Source of the DNA: CAZTCJ01 sp964612085
GTDB taxonomy: Bacteria > Pseudomonadota > Alphaproteobacteria > JAJFIK01
NCBI GenBank assembly: GCA_964612085.1
Contig: CAZTCJ010000036.1
Coordinates: forward strand, 1 to 33,716
DNA length: 33,716 nucleotides
Direction: 5' to 3'
Position 1 is the stretch's first letter; each line of letters begins with the position of its first letter. Of the stretch, positions 31,619 through 33,716 are shown piece by piece. Below the pieces are notes generated by a model. That model ran no database searches, was not told the origin of the DNA, and saw nothing but the letters and a program-made list of their open reading frames with translations. A program made the position numbers and the translations under genes.

Positions 31619-32851
31619 ATGCCTCAAAAAAATGAAAAATTGCGCCAGGCCGTGCGGCAGGAAAAAAACACCAGCAAGCGCGGCATTCTGGAGCACATGT
31701 TCGTCATGGCCTTTTCCGGCCTCGTCTATCCCCAGATTTGGGAAGATCCGGATGTGGACATGGAGGCGCTGGGTCTGGAGTCCGGCACGCCGGATGCGTC
31801 GAACAAGCGGATCGTGGCGATCGCGTCGGGCGGCTGTAATGTGCTGAGTTATCTGTCGGCGCGCCCTGCGGCCATCGAGGCGGTCGATATCAATCCCGCC
31901 CATGTGGCGCTTGTGAAACTCAAGCTGGCCGCGCTCCAGCACCTGCCGAGCCACGAAGCGTTTTTCCGCTTCTTCGGCTATGCGGACGAAAAAGCCAATA
32001 TCAAAGCCTATGACCGGTTCATCCGGGATCATCTGGACCCGGAATCGCGCGCTTTCTGGGAAAACAGAAATCTCCTGCATGCCCGCCGGATCACCCTGTT
32101 CGCGCGCAATGTCTACCGCTTCGGCATGCTGGGCCGGTTCATCGGCGTTGCCCATTTCCTGGCCAAGCTTTACGGCAAGAATCCGCGCCGTATGCTGACG
32201 GCCAAGAGCCTGGAGCAGCAGCGCTGGCTGTTTGAGACGCAGCTCGCGCCCTTGTTCGACACCAAGCTTGTGCGCTTTTTATGCAATATGCCCGTGGCGC
32301 TTTACGGTCTCGGCATTCCGCCGGCGCAATATGATGCGCTTGCGGGCGGCGGCTCCATGTCGACGGTGCTGCGCGAACGGCTGGAGCGTCTGTGCTGCGA
32401 TTTTCCGCTGGAAGACAATTATTTCGCCTGGCAGGCCTTCGGCCGCTGCTATGACGTGGAAGGGCGCCAGGCCATGCCGCTTTATCTGCGGGCGGATCAT
32501 TATGGCACCTTGCGCGACGAAGCCGACAAGGTGCGGGTGACCCATGCCTCCATGACGGAGTTTCTCGCTGGCCAGGATCCGGACCGGTTCGACGGCTATC
32601 TGCTGCTCGATGCCCAGGACTGGATGACGGCCCAGCAGATGACCGATCTGTGGACGGAAATCACGCGCACGGCACGCCCGGGCGGCCGGGTCGTCTTCCG
32701 CACGGCCGGGGAAGACAGCCCCCTTGAGGATATCCTGCCGCCGGAGCTGCTCGCCCGCTGGTCCTATTCGGCGGATCAGTGCCGGGAGATGACCGCCCGC
32801 GACCGCTCGTCGATCTATGGCGGCGTCCATGTCTACGAATATCAGGGCTGA
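31619..32851 (+). CDS. btaA: BtaA, SAM:diacylglycerol 3-amino-3-carboxypropyltransferase
   Basis: This 410-residue protein of the DUF3419 family transfers the aminocarboxypropyl group of S-adenosylmethionine to diacylglycerol, the first step of betaine lipid (DGTS) synthesis. Visible landmarks are YPQIWEDP (37-44), the SAM-binding IASGGCNVLSYLS (68-80) with VDINPAH (89-95), and RVVFRTAGEDS near the C-terminus. The length equals known bacterial BtaA. The frame is open to a TTG at 31502 and an ATG at 31577, but GGGGAGGG before 31619 and family length favour that ATG. btaB starts two bases after the stop. Confidence 0.92.
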   Translation: MPQKNEKLRQAVRQEKNTSKRGILEHMFVMAFSGLVYPQIWEDPDVDMEALGLESGTPDASNKRIVAIASGGCNVLSYLSARPAAIEAVDINPAHVALVKLKLAALQHLPSHEAFFRFFGYADEKANIKAYDRFIRDHLDPESRAFWENRNLLHARRITLFARNVYRFGMLGRFIGVAHFLAKLYGKNPRRMLTAKSLEQQRWLFETQLAPLFDTKLVRFLCNMPVALYGLGIPPAQYDALAGGGSMSTVLRERLERLCCDFPLEDNYFAWQAFGRCYDVEGRQAMPLYLRADHYGTLRDEADKVRVTHASMTEFLAGQDPDRFDGYLLLDAQDWMTAQQMTDLWTEITRTARPGGRVVFRTAGEDSPLEDILPPELLARWSYSADQCREMTARDRSSIYGGVHVYEYQG

Positions 32852-32853
32852 CC

Positions 32854-33522
32854 GTGGCGGCTGAAGACGGCGATCAGCAACAGGCCATGGACCGGATGTA
32901 CCGGCTCCAGCGCCATATCTACGATCTGACACGCAAATACTATCTTCTGGGCCGGGACCATCTGATTGCGGAGCTTCAGGCGCCCGAGGGCGCGCAGGTG
33001 CTGGAGCTTGGCTGCGGCACCGGGCGCAATCTGATCGCGGCGGCCCGGGCCTATCCGGCAGCCCAGTTTCTGGGCATCGACATTTCCGATGAAATGCTCA
33101 AAACCGCGCGGGCGTCCATCGCCAAGGCGGGCTTGAGCGGCCGGGTGGAGGTGGCCCAAGGCGATGCGACCGCCGTCGCGGCGTCCTCGGTGCCCGAGGC
33201 GGTTCGAGCGGCGGGTGGGTTCGACCGGGTGTTCATCTCTTATGCGCTGTCCATGATCCCGCCCTGGCGCGAAGCGTTGGAAGAGGGGTTGCGGCTGACC
33301 CGTCCGGGCGGGCGCTTGAGCGTGGTCGATTTCGGACCCTGCGACCGCCTGCCCGGTGGCGTCAAATCGATCCTGTACGGATGGCTTGACCGCTTTCATG
33401 TCTATCCGCGCGAGGATCTGGCCGAGGCCATGGAGACGGTGGCGCAAGACAAGGGCGGGGCCGCGCAAGTCGAGGCACTGTATCGGGGCTATGCCGTCTA
33501 CGGCTCGATCCTAAAGCCCTGA
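32854..33522 (+). CDS. btaB: BtaB, methyltransferase completing betaine lipid DGTS
   Basis: This 222-residue protein trimethylates the amino group made by BtaA, giving the phosphorus-free lipid DGTS. The class I SAM motif is ELGCGTGRN (51-59), followed by GIDIS and the later RPGGRLSVVDFG. The N-terminal MDRMYRLQRHIYDLTRKYYLLGRD is characteristic of BtaB. The start is taken at GTG 32854 just behind btaA; the ATG at 32887 is an alternative. Betaine lipids usually replace phospholipids when phosphate is scarce. Confidence 0.92.
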   Translation: MAAEDGDQQQAMDRMYRLQRHIYDLTRKYYLLGRDHLIAELQAPEGAQVLELGCGTGRNLIAAARAYPAAQFLGIDISDEMLKTARASIAKAGLSGRVEVAQGDATAVAASSVPEAVRAAGGFDRVFISYALSMIPPWREALEEGLRLTRPGGRLSVVDFGPCDRLPGGVKSILYGWLDRFHVYPREDLAEAMETVAQDKGGAAQVEALYRGYAVYGSILKP

Positions 33523-33661
33523 ACTTATTCCCGTCTTTCCGAAATGTCGTTAAATCGTCATGCTCTCGCGGCACACTTTAAACGTTAGCGCTTATTGTGC
33601 TGGCATATGAGAAGCGGGCAATCTTTATAATCGGATACGGTATTACTGACAAAAAAGTAGT

Positions 33662-33715
33662 CTAGGGTCCAAACTCAATCGCCAGCGTGGCCGTGACGGG
33701 TGCGATTTTGTCCGC
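33662..33715 (-). CDS. Possible C-terminal end of a minus-strand gene (partial)
   Basis: The minus strand reads ADKIAPVTATLAIEFGP followed by TAG, open to the right edge. Alternating hydrophobic residues are compatible with a final beta-strand. With only 17 codons, this is a guess. The preceding 139 bases (33523-33661) hold nothing recognisable. Confidence 0.25.
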   Translation of the reverse strand, partial: ADKIAPVTATLAIEFGP

Positions 33716-33716
33716 T

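Overview
The window looks like chromosomal DNA from a GC-rich, probably marine or aquatic alphaproteobacterium. The signs are two large TonB-dependent receptors, alphaproteobacterial sulfur-oxidation (Sox) genes, betaine-lipid genes btaA/btaB, a methanogen-output-domain protein next to a PAS/GGDEF protein, and an alphaproteobacteria-style intergenic palindrome. Genus cannot be read from the sequence. There are no tRNA or rRNA genes, CRISPR arrays, phage genes or transposase genes; the only mobile-looking element is a 140-bp MITE-like insertion. High GC leaves long antisense frames open over most real genes, and these are not annotated.

Layout. (1) 1-3564, minus: the N-terminal 1188 residues of a giant DUF5060-type glycoside-hydrolase-like protein with duplicated domains and Pro/Glu/Gln linkers, running off the left edge. 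(2) 4041-6818, plus: a secreted Vgb-like beta-propeller, a small secreted protein with a CxxCH motif, and a DUF2855 protein. (3) 6978-13342, plus: one compact eight-gene unit behind a Fur-like box. It encodes a two-subunit molybdenum hydroxylase (IorA/IorB type), a flavocytochrome c sulfide dehydrogenase pair, and SoxX, SoxY, SoxZ and SoxA. SoxB and SoxCD are not in the window, and the SoxY C-terminal swinging arm is not the canonical GGCGG. (4) 13511-14809: an RTX protein. (5) 14997-22693, minus: an M28-like protein, a TonB receptor, and a DUF3604 / PpiC / HupE operon. (6) 22778-24908, plus: two unrecognised proteins and a DM13 protein, ended by a terminator shared with the convergent second TonB receptor (24983-28249). 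(7) 28250-29007: no protein gene, but a MITE and a Fur-like box followed by hairpins and a strong terminator, which together suggest an iron-regulated small RNA or attenuator. (8) 29008-31421: an unrecognised Cys-containing protein, then a convergent signalling pair (MetOD1 protein plus PAS-PAS-degenerate GGDEF). (9) 31619-33522: btaA-btaB for the betaine lipid DGTS.

How the genes may work together. The central operon suggests a periplasmic sulfur or organosulfur oxidation route. A Mo-hydroxylase and a sulfide dehydrogenase would feed c-type cytochromes, while a SoxXA/SoxYZ module would conjugate a sulfur substrate to an atypical carrier. SoxX and SoxA both have apparent lipoboxes, which would tether the module to a membrane. 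This is the best candidate for an undescribed variant system. The most interesting non-coding locus is 28785-28974.
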